DNA of 64,000 nucleotides from Exiguobacterium undae DSM 14481 (GTDB taxonomy: Bacteria > Bacillota > Bacilli > Exiguobacteriales > Exiguobacteriaceae). The stretch lies in NCBI RefSeq assembly GCF_000620805.1, contig NZ_KK211187.1, positions 591,957 through 655,956 of the forward strand. The letters are read 5' to 3'. The notes beneath the pieces are model-generated. The model saw only the letters and a list, made by a program, of their open reading frames with translations, did not search any database and was not told the origin of the DNA. Below are positions 1 through 9,833 of the stretch, piece after piece (the stretch's first letter is position 1; each line of letters starts with the position of its first letter). Both the position numbers and the translations under genes were made by a program.

Positions 1-48
1 TAAAAGAAGTCATCAAAAAGTCTGACTATATTTTTTTTTGAAATTCGC

Positions 49-77
49 TTTACAACCTCAAATAATCGGAGTAATAT
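49..77 (+). promoter_or_regulatory. Predicted sigma-A promoter of the kdp leader
   Basis: TTTACA (49-54) and TAATAT (72-77) are separated by exactly 17 bases. Transcription would start near 84, about 40 bases before the riboswitch aptamer, which suits a long regulated leader. Confidence 0.6.
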
Positions 78-124
78 CCATCTCATCAACGAACACTAAC
101 ATGTTAATGCTTCGATCTCAAAGT

Positions 125-254
125 ACGCCGAATTCATGATTGAAGCGGGGGACCCAATCGTCACGACACGTGACACGGGGTGAATCTTCTCAGATAAGAG
201 AAGTAGGGCGAAATCCTAGGTATGCCCGAATCCGACAGCTAACCCCGCAGGCGT
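125..254 (+). promoter_or_regulatory. ydaO/yuaA-type c-di-AMP riboswitch
   Basis: The conserved blocks of this riboswitch class occur in order: GCGGGGGACCCA, GGGGTGAATC, TAGGGCGAA, then CCGAATCCGACAGCTAACC. The closing helix pairs ACGCC (125-129) with GGCGT (250-254). Known members sense c-di-AMP and commonly control potassium uptake; bound ligand usually turns expression off. Here it lies upstream of kdpFABC, so high c-di-AMP should shut off potassium import (inference). Confidence 0.92.
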
Positions 255-300
255 TTTTAGGAGGGAACGACTCTTATTCAGTGATGCCAATTTTTTAGGG

Positions 301-337
301 CGATGCTGGGGCCGTTACTGCCTCACATCGTCTTTTT
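301..337 (+). terminator. Riboswitch-controlled attenuator before kdp
   Basis: A hairpin with a stem of about 11 pairs (301-330, one bulged base, G-U pairs tolerated) is followed by TCTTTTT (331-337). It sits between the c-di-AMP aptamer and the first coding region, the normal place for the expression platform. The competing antiterminator was not worked out. Confidence 0.75.
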
Positions 338-385
338 GTCGTGTTTAATTGTAAAAATATTGAATAATATGGAGGTAATTTCAAA

Positions 386-493
386 ATGGGTGAACTTTGG
401 AGTGTCTTGTTACTCATCTTCTTTTTCGGAAGTTCGTATCTGATGATTGATCTGATTGAACGGGTCCAGTGGCGGGCAGGTGACCGGAAATGA
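386..493 (+). CDS. Small membrane protein upstream of kdpF (35 aa)
   Basis: ATG 386 has a good ribosome binding site (GGAGG, 371-375). The product is 35 residues: one hydrophobic helix (about residues 4-22, LLLIFFFGSSYL) and a basic tail (ERVQWRAGDRK). It overlaps kdpF by four bases (ATGA, 490-493), the arrangement of translationally coupled genes, so I consider it real. I do not recognise the family. Its size and position suggest a second small subunit or regulator of the Kdp pump beside KdpF, but nothing in the sequence proves that. Confidence 0.6.
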   Translation: MGELWSVLLLIFFFGSSYLMIDLIERVQWRAGDRK

Positions 494-570
494 CATGGTT
501 TTTATTAGCTACCGGTTGTCTCGTCTTTTTGTATCTTGGTTATTGTCTGATGTATCCAGAAAAATTCTAA
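490..570 (+). CDS. kdpF: KdpF, small stabilising subunit of the K+ pump (26 aa)
   Basis: A 26-residue, single-helix hydrophobic peptide (core LLATGCLVFLYLGYCLMYP) directly before kdpA. Size, position and the helix followed by a short tail match KdpF, which stabilises the KdpABC complex in the membrane. The start overlaps the preceding small ORF by four bases, and kdpA begins 20 bases downstream. Such short genes are often missed by automatic annotation. Confidence 0.8.
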   Translation: MTWFLLATGCLVFLYLGYCLMYPEKF

Positions 571-590
571 TCGCATAGGAGAAACAAATC

Positions 591-2231
591 ATGTGGACTC
601 AATTTTTAATCCAATTTTGGATTTTACTCGTCATCGCACTAGGGGCAGCCATCTTGCTCGGACGTTACATCGGAACCTACTTTGCACCTGTCGAAGACCG
701 GAAAATGGATTCGTTCGGTAAAGTGGAACGGCGATTTTTACTTGTTCTCGGCGTTGATGAACGAAAACAAGACCAGTCGTGGGTCGGTTATTCGAAAAGT
801 CTGTTGCTCGTCAACTTGTTATTTTTTGTCGGAGGGTACTTGCTACTGCGTTTCCAGGGAAGCTTGCCTCTGAATCCGAACGGAGCTGTCAATCTGGACT
901 GGTCGACCGCCCTGCATACGACGATCAGCTTCATGACGAATACGGACCAACAACATTATTCGGGTGAAGCGTTATCGTATCTGTCACAGACGTTTGTCCT
1001 CGGAACGATGCTGTTCGTCGCACCGACGATGGCGTTCACCGTTTGTATGGCAGTCATTCGCGGACTTGCAAACAAGCCGCTCGGTAATTTTTATGCCGAC
1101 TTCGTCCGTTTCATCGTCCGGATTCTGTTGCCGATTTCGTTTGTGTTTGGACTGGCGATGATTCTGTTTGGTGTGCCGCAGACGTTCGGCGGTGCTGTCA
1201 GCGTCACGACGCTTGAAGGAGCAAAGCAACTGATTTACCGTGGACCGGTCGCTGCGTTTGAAGTCATCAAACAGCTCGGGAATAACGGTGGTGGTTTCTT
1301 TGGTGTCAACGGAGCGCATCCGTTTGAGAACCCGAACCAATACGTCAACTTCATCCAGATGTTCTTGATGCTGCTGATTCCGATGTCACTTCCGATTGCT
1401 TACGGAAAAATCATCGGTTCGGCCAAGCAGGGCCGCCTGTTCCTCGGCGTGATGACGATCTTGTTTGTCATGATGACGTTCGGGATGGCCGGCAGTCTCT
1501 TCGCAAATCCGACCGCACATGGTCAAGAGCTTCGCTTCGGACAGATTGGGACAGCATTGTACAGTTCGATTACGACGGCCGCCGAAACCGGTGCGGTCAA
1601 TGCGATGCATGATTCGCTCCATCCGCTGGCCGGATTGATCCAGCTGGGGAACATGATGCTGAACGTCGTTTACGGCGGAACGGGTGCCGGTTTCTTGAAT
1701 GTCCTGTTGTATGCGTTCGTTGCCGTCTTCTTGACGGGGCTGTTGATTGGTCGGACACCAACTTTCCTCGGCAAGAAACTGGAGACATTTGAAGTCAAAC
1801 TGATGGCCATCACCTTGCTCGTCCCACCGTTCCTCATTCTCGTCGGGACAGCGGTCTCGATGTACGTCGCACCAGGAGTCGCTGGGATTTCGAATCCCGG
1901 GTATCACGGTCTGTCGCAAGTCTTGTACGAATTTACATCCGCGACGGCCAACAACGGTTCTGGTTTTGAAGGGCTCGGCGATGCCAACGTGTACTGGAAT
2001 GTCTCGACGTCGTTTGCTTTATTCTTCGGTCGCTACATTCCGCTGATCCTGATGCTGGCGATTGCCGGATCACTCAAGGCAAAACCGGCCGTTCCGCAAG
2101 ATGAATTTTCGTTTAAAACAGATACCCCACTTTTCGGCACAGTTTTCCTCGGTACGGTCGTACTCGTCGGTGCGCTGACATTCTTGCCAGTGCTCGTACT
2201 TGGACCGGTCGCGGATTGGCTGACGATGTGA
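591..2231 (+). CDS. kdpA: KdpA, potassium-translocating subunit of the Kdp ATPase
   Basis: A membrane protein of 546 residues, near the usual KdpA length of about 560. It forms the selectivity filter and K+ entry path of the P-type KdpFABC pump. The four filter-loop regions are recognisable: NTDQQHYSGE, NNGGGFFGVN followed by HPFENP, ETGAVNAMHDSLHPL, and ATANNGSGFEGLG. About ten hydrophobic segments surround them. The ATG has an AGGAGA site. It lies in the kdpFABC operon under the c-di-AMP riboswitch, and kdpB begins 17 bases after its stop. Confidence 0.97.
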   Translation: MWTQFLIQFWILLVIALGAAILLGRYIGTYFAPVEDRKMDSFGKVERRFLLVLGVDERKQDQSWVGYSKSLLLVNLLFFVGGYLLLRFQGSLPLNPNGAVNLDWSTALHTTISFMTNTDQQHYSGEALSYLSQTFVLGTMLFVAPTMAFTVCMAVIRGLANKPLGNFYADFVRFIVRILLPISFVFGLAMILFGVPQTFGGAVSVTTLEGAKQLIYRGPVAAFEVIKQLGNNGGGFFGVNGAHPFENPNQYVNFIQMFLMLLIPMSLPIAYGKIIGSAKQGRLFLGVMTILFVMMTFGMAGSLFANPTAHGQELRFGQIGTALYSSITTAAETGAVNAMHDSLHPLAGLIQLGNMMLNVVYGGTGAGFLNVLLYAFVAVFLTGLLIGRTPTFLGKKLETFEVKLMAITLLVPPFLILVGTAVSMYVAPGVAGISNPGYHGLSQVLYEFTSATANNGSGFEGLGDANVYWNVSTSFALFFGRYIPLILMLAIAGSLKAKPAVPQDEFSFKTDTPLFGTVFLGTVVLVGALTFLPVLVLGPVADWLTM

Positions 2232-2248
2232 ACAGGAGCTAATGAGAA

Positions 2249-4312
2249 ATGATGGAACAAGTAAAACACCAACCAACTGAGCAGGAACCGAACATTCCTG
2301 AAAGAGAATCCAAATCTGCCGTCAATCCATCGATTGCGAAACAAGCGACACTCGATGCCTTTAAAAAGTTAAATCCGGTGCATATGGTGAAGCAACCGAT
2401 CATGTTCGTCGTCTGGATCGGTTGCCTGATGGCAATCGGGTATACGATTTTCATCGATGAGATGCGTGGCTTCAATCTGGCGGTCAGCATCATCCTGTTC
2501 TTGACGGTGCTGTTCGCGAATTTCGCAGAGTCGATTGCGGAAGGACGCGGGAAAGCACAGGCGGATTCGCTGAAGGCATCAAAAGCCGATGTCATGGCGC
2601 GCAAACGGGTTGGTCAGATGATTGAGAAAGTCTCGTCCGCGACATTGCGCAAAGGGGACATCGTCTTCGTCCGGACCGGTGAATACGTGCCGGGGGACGG
2701 GGAAATCATCAAAGGGCTGGCATCGATTGATGAATCCGCCATTACCGGCGAGTCCGCACCGGTCATTAAAGAAGCGGGCGGCGATTTCTCGTCCGTCATC
2801 GGTGGAACACTCGTCGTTAGTGACGAAATCGAAGTCCGGATCACAAGCAATCCCGGGGAATCGTTCCTCGATCAGATGATTGCCTTGGTCGAAGGAGCGA
2901 GTCGTCAAAAAACGCCGAACGAGCTGGCGTTGTCGACGTTGCTGACGAGTTTGACACTGATTTTTTTACTGGTCGTCATGACCTTACCCGTCTTCACGAA
3001 CTATCTGGGATTTGAATTGTCCGGTCCGATCTTGATTGCGTTGCTCGTCTGTTTGATTCCGACGACGATCGGCGGATTATTATCCGCGATCGGGATTGCC
3101 GGGATGGACCGGGTGACCCGATTCAACGTTATCGCGATGAGCGGGAAAGCCGTTGAAGCAGCAGGGGACATTCAAACGATCATTCTTGATAAGACCGGGA
3201 CGATCACGTTCGGGAACCGGATGGCATCCGATATCACACCGGTCGGTGATGTGACGCAGGAAGCGGCGTTTGAAGGCGCGATCCTCTCCTCGCTCGCAGA
3301 CGAAACGCCGGAAGGACGTTCAGTCCTCGAACTGGCCGGATTGCGAAACATGCCGATTGATCAGGATAAGTTACAAGGAGCGGAAATCATTCCGTTCCGG
3401 GCAGAAACCCGGATGTCGGGACTCGATTTAACAGATGGACGCCGCGTCCGCAAAGGAGCGGGGCAGGCGATTCAACAATGGGTTACGGAACAGGGTGGTG
3501 TGATTCCGGATAACCTTCAAACGACGGTCGATCAGATTGCCCGTCTCGGCGGCACACCGCTCGTCGTCGCCATCGATCAGACGATCTTAGGTGTCATTTA
3601 TCTGAAGGATACCGTGAAACCGGGAATGCGGGAACGGTTCGACCGACTGCGTGAGATGGGCATCAAAACGGTCATGTGTACCGGTGATAATCCCCTGACG
3701 GCAGCGACGATTGCCCGGGAAGCCGGTGTCGATGACTTCGTCGCTGAATGTACACCGGAAGATAAAATCCGTGTCATCAAGCAGGAGCAGGCGGCAGGCC
3801 ATTTGGTCGCAATGACCGGAGACGGTACGAATGACGCACCGGCGCTGGCGCAAGCGGACGTAGGTCTTGCGATGAACAGCGGGACGCAAGCGGCGAAAGA
3901 AGCGGCGAACATGATTGATCTCGATTCCAATCCGACAAAAATCATCGAGGTCGTCGAAATCGGTAAGCAATTGCTGATGACGCGTGGCGCCTTGACGACG
4001 TTTTCGATTGCCAATGATGTCGCGAAGTATTTTGCGATCATCCCGGCGATGTTCATGGTCGCGATTCCGGAGATGGAGTTGCTCAATATCATGCGACTCG
4101 ATTCACCGACGACCGCAATTCTGTCGGCCTTGATCTTTAACGCCATCATCATCCCGATGCTGATTCCGCTCGCGATGAAGGGTGTTTCCTATAAGCCGAT
4201 GACGGCAGATCAGCTGCTCGGACGGAACTTATTGATCTACGGACTTGGTGGGGTCATCGTACCGTTCATCGGCATTAAAATCATCGATGTCTTGCTCGCA
4301 AGCATCCTATAA
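2249..4312 (+). CDS. kdpB: KdpB, catalytic P-type ATPase subunit
   Basis: A 687-residue P-type ATPase. The phosphorylated aspartate is Asp314 in DKTGT, the actuator motif TGES is at 166-169, and hinge motifs [12 protein letters not shown] and TPEDK follow. Hydrophobic segments flank the cytoplasmic domains as in E. coli KdpB (682 aa). It hydrolyses ATP to drive K+ transport through KdpA. The first ATG (2249) is followed at once by a second ATG; AGGAG at 2234-2238 suits either. It is 14 bases upstream of kdpC. Confidence 0.97.
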   Translation: MMEQVKHQPTEQEPNIPERESKSAVNPSIAKQATLDAFKKLNPVHMVKQPIMFVVWIGCLMAIGYTIFIDEMRGFNLAVSIILFLTVLFANFAESIAEGRGKAQADSLKASKADVMARKRVGQMIEKVSSATLRKGDIVFVRTGEYVPGDGEIIKGLASIDESAITGESAPVIKEAGGDFSSVIGGTLVVSDEIEVRITSNPGESFLDQMIALVEGASRQKTPNELALSTLLTSLTLIFLLVVMTLPVFTNYLGFELSGPILIALLVCLIPTTIGGLLSAIGIAGMDRVTRFNVIAMSGKAVEAAGDIQTIILDKTGTITFGNRMASDITPVGDVTQEAAFEGAILSSLADETPEGRSVLELAGLRNMPIDQDKLQGAEIIPFRAETRMSGLDLTDGRRVRKGAGQAIQQWVTEQGGVIPDNLQTTVDQIARLGGTPLVVAIDQTILGVIYLKDTVKPGMRERFDRLREMGIKTVMCTGDNPLTAATIAREAGVDDFVAECTPEDKIRVIKQEQAAGHLVAMTGDGTNDAPALAQADVGLAMNSGTQAAKEAANMIDLDSNPTKIIEVVEIGKQLLMTRGALTTFSIANDVAKYFAIIPAMFMVAIPEMELLNIMRLDSPTTAILSALIFNAIIIPMLIPLAMKGVSYKPMTADQLLGRNLLIYGLGGVIVPFIGIKIIDVLLASIL

Positions 4313-4326
4313 GGAGAAAAAGGACA

Positions 4327-4848
4327 ATGAAACAAGCCATACGTGTGACGGTCTTCATCACAGCGTTATGCGGGATCGTCTTTCCCGCGTTACTGACCCT
4401 GTTTGGTCAGTTGCTCGTACCCGATAAAGCAGCAGGTTCACTCCTGCAACAAAACGGAAAATTCATTGGATCGGAATTGATCGCCCAACCCTTCACGTCG
4501 AAGCAGTATTTCCACGGACGTCCATCGGCAGTCGATCAATTAGCGGGCGCATCTGCTGGGGATAACCTAGCAGCATCCAACCCGGAGCTCACTACGAAGA
4601 TCAACGAGCAACAGGAACAGTCCAAAGAGGACGGACGTTCGCTTCCGGACGATGCCCGCGTGACATCCGGCTCTGGCTTCGATCCGCACATCTCGCTCGA
4701 CTATGCACGGGCACAAGTGAATCGTATTGCAACCGAACGGGATCTCTCGCGTGACGAAGTCCGGCGGTTGATTGATCAGGAAGCAGGAAATGATGCGTAC
4801 GTAAATGTGCTGTTGCTGAATCTGGCGCTTGATCGGAGTCAATCATGA
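4327..4848 (+). CDS. kdpC: KdpC, accessory subunit of the Kdp ATPase
   Basis: A 173-residue protein with one N-terminal membrane helix (about residues 8-30) and an extracytoplasmic domain. Family motifs include the YFHGRPSA stretch, SNPELT and GSGFDPHISLDYARAQVNRIA. KdpC is thought to stabilise the complex and raise its affinity. The ATG has AAGGAGAAAAAGG upstream. The stop overlaps the start of the KdpD-like gene by four bases (ATGA at 4845-4848), indicating translational coupling. Confidence 0.96.
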   Translation: MKQAIRVTVFITALCGIVFPALLTLFGQLLVPDKAAGSLLQQNGKFIGSELIAQPFTSKQYFHGRPSAVDQLAGASAGDNLAASNPELTTKINEQQEQSKEDGRSLPDDARVTSGSGFDPHISLDYARAQVNRIATERDLSRDEVRRLIDQEAGNDAYVNVLLLNLALDRSQS

Positions 4849-5930
4849 CACGGGGGAAGCTGAAGCTGTACATCGGCTCAGCTCCTGGTGTCGGAAAGAC
4901 GTATAAAATGCTCGCCGACGCCCGAATGCTCATCGAGGAAGGGCGGGATGTCGTTCTCGGATTGATTGAAACACACGGTCGACGTGAAACAGCCGCGATG
5001 ATCGGCTCCTTGGAGCAGGTCCCGTTGTTGGAAGTGTTGTACAAGGACAAGGTGTTTCTCGAAGTGAACGTCGACGCCATCATCGCCCGGCAACCGGATA
5101 TCGTCCTGATTGACGAATTGGCGCATACGAATGCGCCGGGATCCATCCGCAAAAAACGGTATCAAGATGTTTCGGCGCTGCTTGACGCCGGTATCAATGT
5201 CTATTCAGCCGTCAACATCCAACATTTCGAGAGTCTGCTGTTTAAAGTCAAGGAAGTGACGGGGGTCGAAGTCCGGGAACGGATTCCGGACCCGTTCCTT
5301 GGTGAAGCGGACGAAATTTTACTGGTCGATGTCACCCCACAGACGTTGCGTGAACGGCTTGAACAGGGGAAAATCTACAGAAAAGAAAAAATCGAACAAA
5401 GCTTGAACTCGTTTTTTTCACTGCAAAACTTGGCGAGTCTGCGTGAATTGTCGCTCCGACAGGTCGCGGACGAGGTCGATGATCAAGTCTATCAGACGCG
5501 GTTGTTGATTGAAAAAGATCCGAAGCTGTTACAGGAACGAATTCTGGTCTGTGTCCAGTTAAACGGAAATGCCCGGAAATTGATCTACCGGGGATTTCGG
5601 ATGGCGAGCCGCTTAAAAGCAGATCTCTATATCCTGACGATTTTACCGGGACCGGAGAATAAGCTGTCGGCAGGGCAAGCGGAAGTTCTCGCCATGTTAC
5701 GCGAGAGCGGGTCCTTATTCGACGCCGAAGTGTTGATCCGGATTCAAGGAGAACGCTCGATTGCCGCGACCATTACGGCGGTCGCGAAGCATCACCGCAT
5801 CACCCAAATCGTACTCGGTCAATCCGCCCGGACCCGCTGGCAGGAAATCCGGCGCGGCTCGATTGTCAATCAGATCATGCGTCAAAACCGGGGTATCGAT
5901 CTGCAAATCGTCTCCGATGATCAAGTCTGA
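4845..5930 (+). CDS. kdpD: Truncated KdpD: N-terminal KdpD and USP domains, no kinase
   Basis: A 361-residue protein equal to only the cytoplasmic N-terminal part of KdpD sensor kinases (about 900 aa). It has the Walker A-like GSAPGVGKT (residues 11-19), DELAHTN, and a universal-stress-like domain from about residue 228. The membrane helices, GAF region and histidine kinase are absent, and no kdpE response regulator follows. The reading frame ends cleanly before a terminator, and similar short KdpD proteins exist in some bacteria, so this is probably a natural form. With a c-di-AMP riboswitch in front, the operon may have replaced two-component control by RNA control (inference). Confidence 0.9.
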   Translation: MTRGKLKLYIGSAPGVGKTYKMLADARMLIEEGRDVVLGLIETHGRRETAAMIGSLEQVPLLEVLYKDKVFLEVNVDAIIARQPDIVLIDELAHTNAPGSIRKKRYQDVSALLDAGINVYSAVNIQHFESLLFKVKEVTGVEVRERIPDPFLGEADEILLVDVTPQTLRERLEQGKIYRKEKIEQSLNSFFSLQNLASLRELSLRQVADEVDDQVYQTRLLIEKDPKLLQERILVCVQLNGNARKLIYRGFRMASRLKADLYILTILPGPENKLSAGQAEVLAMLRESGSLFDAEVLIRIQGERSIAATITAVAKHHRITQIVLGQSARTRWQEIRRGSIVNQIMRQNRGIDLQIVSDDQV

Positions 5931-5993
5931 CAGGATGTCTCTTCCGCGTAAATGCAGGAGATGTCTTCCGTCAGACGGGGACGATGGAAGTAC

Positions 5994-6043
5994 AAAAAAA
6001 CATCCAGGCAACGAATCGATCGATTCCATGCCTGGATGTTTTT
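5994..6043. terminator. Bidirectional terminator between kdp and the autolysin gene
   Basis: CATCCAGGCA (6001-6010) pairs perfectly with TGCCTGGATG (6029-6038). An A-run precedes it and a T-run follows it, so it can end both convergent transcripts. Confidence 0.85.
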
Positions 6044-6050
6044 GTTGTGT

Positions 6051-9000
6051 TTAACGGGCGAAGACCGGAATATCAAAGACAGCCGTATAGCTCTCCATCT
6101 GTCGATACAGGTTATAGATCTGAGTCGTTTGTTTAACGGCCCAGCCCATATCCGTCGCGTACTGATGAGCACCAGGACGCATCGGACTCCAACGCATTTT
6201 GTAGAGGGTGTTTTGATCGTATTGATTATGCACATATTTCGTACTGATGAATTCCGCACCACCGATGATTGCAGCTTCCGGTGTGAACCAACCTTGGCTG
6301 TAAGCATACGCTGCACCTGTGTTGATGGCGTCATAATCGTATGCGCCGATGCCGTACATGTTATAAACCGTCCGTCCATTCCAGCTGACGCCGGTTGCTA
6401 ATTTCGAAGAACCGTTGCCTGTCTCAAGCAAAGCGTGTGAGATCAAGTACGCTTCGTTCAGCGAATATTTGGCACCCGCATCGATGAAGGCTTGTCCACA
6501 ACTGCCGGTCGAACACTTCCCGAAGATGCCTTTTGTCGCAAGGATCTTGTTGAGTGTCGCAGCTGTAGCGCCCGTTGATTTTGATAAATCAAGGAATTGA
6601 TAGTAAGCCGATGACTGGCGATCCACTTTCAGCGGATCTGCCGCGTTACGGACATCTGCTTCCAACGCATTTAACCAATAAATCGTCGAATAGCGTGTAG
6701 TCGATGTATAGATACGCGGATACGTCGTGTAGAATCCGCTGACGTTTTGATACACCTTGATCATCGCTTGCGGTTTGAATTGACCGTAAACGTGACTTGC
6801 GGTCGTTGCGCCGGACCGGATGTTGAGTGGTGTCGTCGCAGTGACCGTTGCGATTGTTCCGTTGACCGGATCCAGTGCGCCGCCAAGTCGGACATAATCC
6901 GCGCTGACATACATCAGCTTCGACGCGTACAGATCCGTCTGTGGTGGTGGGTTCAATTTCATTTGCGCACTGATGAAACTGTCAAACGTAAACGGCGTCG
7001 CCACTGAATTGTAGATATTTAATTTGGACGACGTCATGACGAGTGTCCCGTTGTACGCATACAGCGTCTTCCCTTCGTAGGAAACTTCATACCAGTTACC
7101 GATTTTCCCTGTTACCGGCAAGACGGTGTCGAGTGAAACGGAAGCAACCGGCTGATACGCATCTCCGACATAGGACCGGAGTAAAGTCGTTCCTGTTGCC
7201 CGGACAAACGATTTTTCAATCGGTTCATAACCGATGACTGAAGTCGGTTGACCCAGTTTGATGTAGCCGGTTTTTCCATTAATAGTGACTTGGTGCCACT
7301 GACCGTTTGCAGACGTGACAACCAATGTTTTTGTCGTATAGACGTTCCCTTTGTTTAAGGTAGCAATCGTGCTTGCAGTGTCTTTCGCATCACTTTTGAC
7401 AGCGATGGATGCATCAAGCAAGAAACGGGCTTCCGGGATTGTCTTTGTTTCTGTAAATTCATTTAATGTCGAAGCAGACGCGTAGCCACTCTTGCCGGCA
7501 TATGTGATTTTCATCCAAGTGCCGATTTGTCCGGTTACCGTGATGATTGTCCCGCTCGGAATCGTCGTGACAGCCCCGTAAGAAGGACCGGCGTATGAAC
7601 GAAGTGGTGTCGAGCTGGATGTTTTATACTTTGTTGCTGATACGGCACTGTAAGCAATCGGCGTTCCTTGGTTGACGCGGACGTAACCAGTTTTACCGTT
7701 GATGTTCATCCGGTGCCATTGTTCAGAACGACCGTTCGTGACGAGTTGTGTCGTGTAGTAGACATCACTTGCCGTCAAAGTCGTTAATGTGTCGGCTGTC
7801 GAATGATGGGTTTTCTTCACGTCGACCGATTTCGATAAGACGAATCGGGAAGCCGAAAGTGTCTTTTTCGTAATCAGTTCCGTCATCATATCAGCAGGCA
7901 CATAACCTATTTTTCCGCTTGCCGACACTTTGTACCAGTCTTGGATTTTTCCGATGACCTGTACGTTTGTCCCGCTCGTAATCGTTGCGGTCGTCGCATA
8001 CGAGTTACCTGCATATGTACGCAGTGCTGTCGTTGCAGTTGTCTTCATCGCGATGTTTTCCGATGTATAGGAAACCGGTGTCCCCTGGTCAACCGGAAGG
8101 TATCCCGTCTGACCGTCTTTCGTCACCCGGTGCCATTTCGATGAACCGTTCGTGACGAGTTGATTCGTTTGATAAATATCATTCGTTTTAAACGTCGTGA
8201 CGGTCGTCGCCGTTGTTTTTGGAGCGGCTTTCACCGCGACGTCTGTTTTAAGCTCGAAGTCCGTCGTTGGAATCGCTTGTGTCGTCACGTGATCGGTAAA
8301 GGTTGCACCTGACGCATAACCTGATTTCCCGTCATACGATACTTTGTACCAGTTGCCGATTTGACCTTGGATCTTGATCACGGCATTACTTGGAATCGTT
8401 TTGACGACTCCGTAAGAAGGACCGGCATACGAGTGAAGTGCTGTCGCCTTCGTCGTTTTTAACGAAAGATCGTGGACCGTGTAATATTTGATGGCTTTTC
8501 CCTGGTTGACTTGAACGTAACCGGTCTTGCCATCTTTTGAGACCTTGTGCCACTGTTGACCGATCGAATTCGTCACGAGTAACGTCGTGTAGTAGACATT
8601 ACCGGTTTGTAAGCTGGCAATCGTCGTACTCGATGACGATGGAGACGCTTTGATCGCGACAGCGTTTGATAACAGGAAGCGGGATGAAGCTAATTTCACG
8701 GTGGCTGTGTATTCCGTCAGGGAAGCAGTTAAGGCATACCCTGTTTTCCCATTGTACGTAACACGATGGTACTGACCGGACCGTGCTGTTGATTTGACGA
8801 TCGTTCCGCTTGGAATCGTGATGAGCGGACGTTTTGTTCCGTCCGTCGCATCGTACAAAGCGAGAGCGGTTTTTGTCTTGAAGGCCGTTTCCGGAATCGT
8901 CGTTATGTCTTGTTTGGATGAACCGACGAAGGCTGCTTTATGCATGTAGCCGGATTTGCCTGCATAAGTGACGTTATACCAGTCACCGATCCGTCCTGTC

Positions 9001-9635
9001 GTTTGCAGCGATGTCCCCGTCGGAACGACGAGCTGACGCGGATACGCTGTGCCGGCATACTGGCGCAGGATGTAACCGTCTGTCGTCTTTAATGTTGTTT
9101 TTGCTAAACGCGTATAGCTGATCGGTTGTGCATTCAGAAAACGGGCGTAACCGGTCTTCCCGTCATATTTGACGCGGTACCAGACTTCTCCGACCGAATT
9201 CGTGATTTTTTGTGAACTGTAGTACGCATCCTGTTCATTGAGTGTCGTGATGACAGGAGCTGTCGTTGACGCCGCTGTGTGGAGCGCCGTCTTTTTCGAA
9301 ACGAGGAACCGTTGTCCCTTGATCGTTTCTTTTTTGTCGTATGCTGCTAGATATTTTGACGCGACATATCCCGTTTTTCCGTTGTATGACACTCTTCTGA
9401 AGTAGCCAGAAGTGGACTCATACGTGGATGAAACGATAGTTCCGGTCTTGATCGTCAACAGGCGTTTCCGTGAAGATGTCGTCTTGTCGTACAGATAAGT
9501 ATCGGTAGACAGACGGTAGGTCGTTGCTTTCGTCGTTGCGGCCTCTAATGATGGACTGTAAGAAACAAATAGACCGAGGACCAGGATGAAGCTGACCAGC
9601 ATCTTCAAGGTTTTCGTGAATAGTGTCGTGTTCAA
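6051..9635 (-). CDS. Secreted SH3-repeat beta-N-acetylglucosaminidase (autolysin)
   Basis: A 1194-residue exported protein starting at TTG 9635, supported by AGGAGG (9645-9650) nine bases upstream; the start reads MNTTLFTK. A signal peptide (about residues 1-32) is followed by roughly twelve bacterial SH3-type units, each ending in a GKTGYV/GKSGYA-like motif, probably wall binding. A divergent SH3-like segment follows. The C-terminal 170 residues match the glucosaminidase fold (AYLISHALLETGNGSS, NMYGIGAYD, GWFTPEAAI), with Glu in LLETG the likely catalytic acid. It should cut glycan strands of peptidoglycan during wall turnover. The gene is monocistronic. Confidence 0.88.
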   Translation of the reverse strand: MNTTLFTKTLKMLVSFILVLGLFVSYSPSLEAATTKATTYRLSTDTYLYDKTTSSRKRLLTIKTGTIVSSTYESTSGYFRRVSYNGKTGYVASKYLAAYDKKETIKGQRFLVSKKTALHTAASTTAPVITTLNEQDAYYSSQKITNSVGEVWYRVKYDGKTGYARFLNAQPISYTRLAKTTLKTTDGYILRQYAGTAYPRQLVVPTGTSLQTTGRIGDWYNVTYAGKSGYMHKAAFVGSSKQDITTIPETAFKTKTALALYDATDGTKRPLITIPSGTIVKSTARSGQYHRVTYNGKTGYALTASLTEYTATVKLASSRFLLSNAVAIKASPSSSSTTIASLQTGNVYYTTLLVTNSIGQQWHKVSKDGKTGYVQVNQGKAIKYYTVHDLSLKTTKATALHSYAGPSYGVVKTIPSNAVIKIQGQIGNWYKVSYDGKSGYASGATFTDHVTTQAIPTTDFELKTDVAVKAAPKTTATTVTTFKTNDIYQTNQLVTNGSSKWHRVTKDGQTGYLPVDQGTPVSYTSENIAMKTTATTALRTYAGNSYATTATITSGTNVQVIGKIQDWYKVSASGKIGYVPADMMTELITKKTLSASRFVLSKSVDVKKTHHSTADTLTTLTASDVYYTTQLVTNGRSEQWHRMNINGKTGYVRVNQGTPIAYSAVSATKYKTSSSTPLRSYAGPSYGAVTTIPSGTIITVTGQIGTWMKITYAGKSGYASASTLNEFTETKTIPEARFLLDASIAVKSDAKDTASTIATLNKGNVYTTKTLVVTSANGQWHQVTINGKTGYIKLGQPTSVIGYEPIEKSFVRATGTTLLRSYVGDAYQPVASVSLDTVLPVTGKIGNWYEVSYEGKTLYAYNGTLVMTSSKLNIYNSVATPFTFDSFISAQMKLNPPPQTDLYASKLMYVSADYVRLGGALDPVNGTIATVTATTPLNIRSGATTASHVYGQFKPQAMIKVYQNVSGFYTTYPRIYTSTTRYSTIYWLNALEADVRNAADPLKVDRQSSAYYQFLDLSKSTGATAATLNKILATKGIFGKCSTGSCGQAFIDAGAKYSLNEAYLISHALLETGNGSSKLATGVSWNGRTVYNMYGIGAYDYDAINTGAAYAYSQGWFTPEAAIIGGAEFISTKYVHNQYDQNTLYKMRWSPMRPGAHQYATDMGWAVKQTTQIYNLYRQMESYTAVFDIPVFAR

Positions 9636-9793
9636 AGATCGTATCCTCCTAGTTGGAATTCGTCCGAAGACGTATCGGGCTCTAGGATGTCAATTCTAAG
9701 GTGTGAAATTAATTTGCCTATTCTTACTATCGACAATAAAACATTTATCTACAGTATATTTAGAATTTTTTTGAAAAAAGGGGTTTTGTTTTT

Positions 9794-9826
9794 TAAAAAA
9801 CCCTTCTGTTTTAGGAAACAGAAGGG
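9794..9826 (-). terminator. Terminator of the yyaL-like gene
   Basis: CCCTTCTGTTT (9801-9811) and AAACAGAAGGG (9816-9826) form the stem. On the minus strand it is followed by a T-run (9794-9800). Confidence 0.85.
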
Positions 9827-9833
9827 AATGGAA

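Noticed and set aside
3598-4152. A 184-codon open frame antisense to kdpB
   Set aside because: It has no ribosome binding site, biased composition, and lies over a certain P-type ATPase gene; it is a shadow of that gene's codon use.
4601-5152. A 183-codon antisense frame over kdpC and the KdpD-like gene
   Set aside because: It opposes two well-supported overlapping genes and has no family features.
4845-5930. A frameshifted full-length KdpD pseudogene
   Set aside because: No kinase-like sequence remains downstream in any frame; only about 120 bases and a terminator follow.
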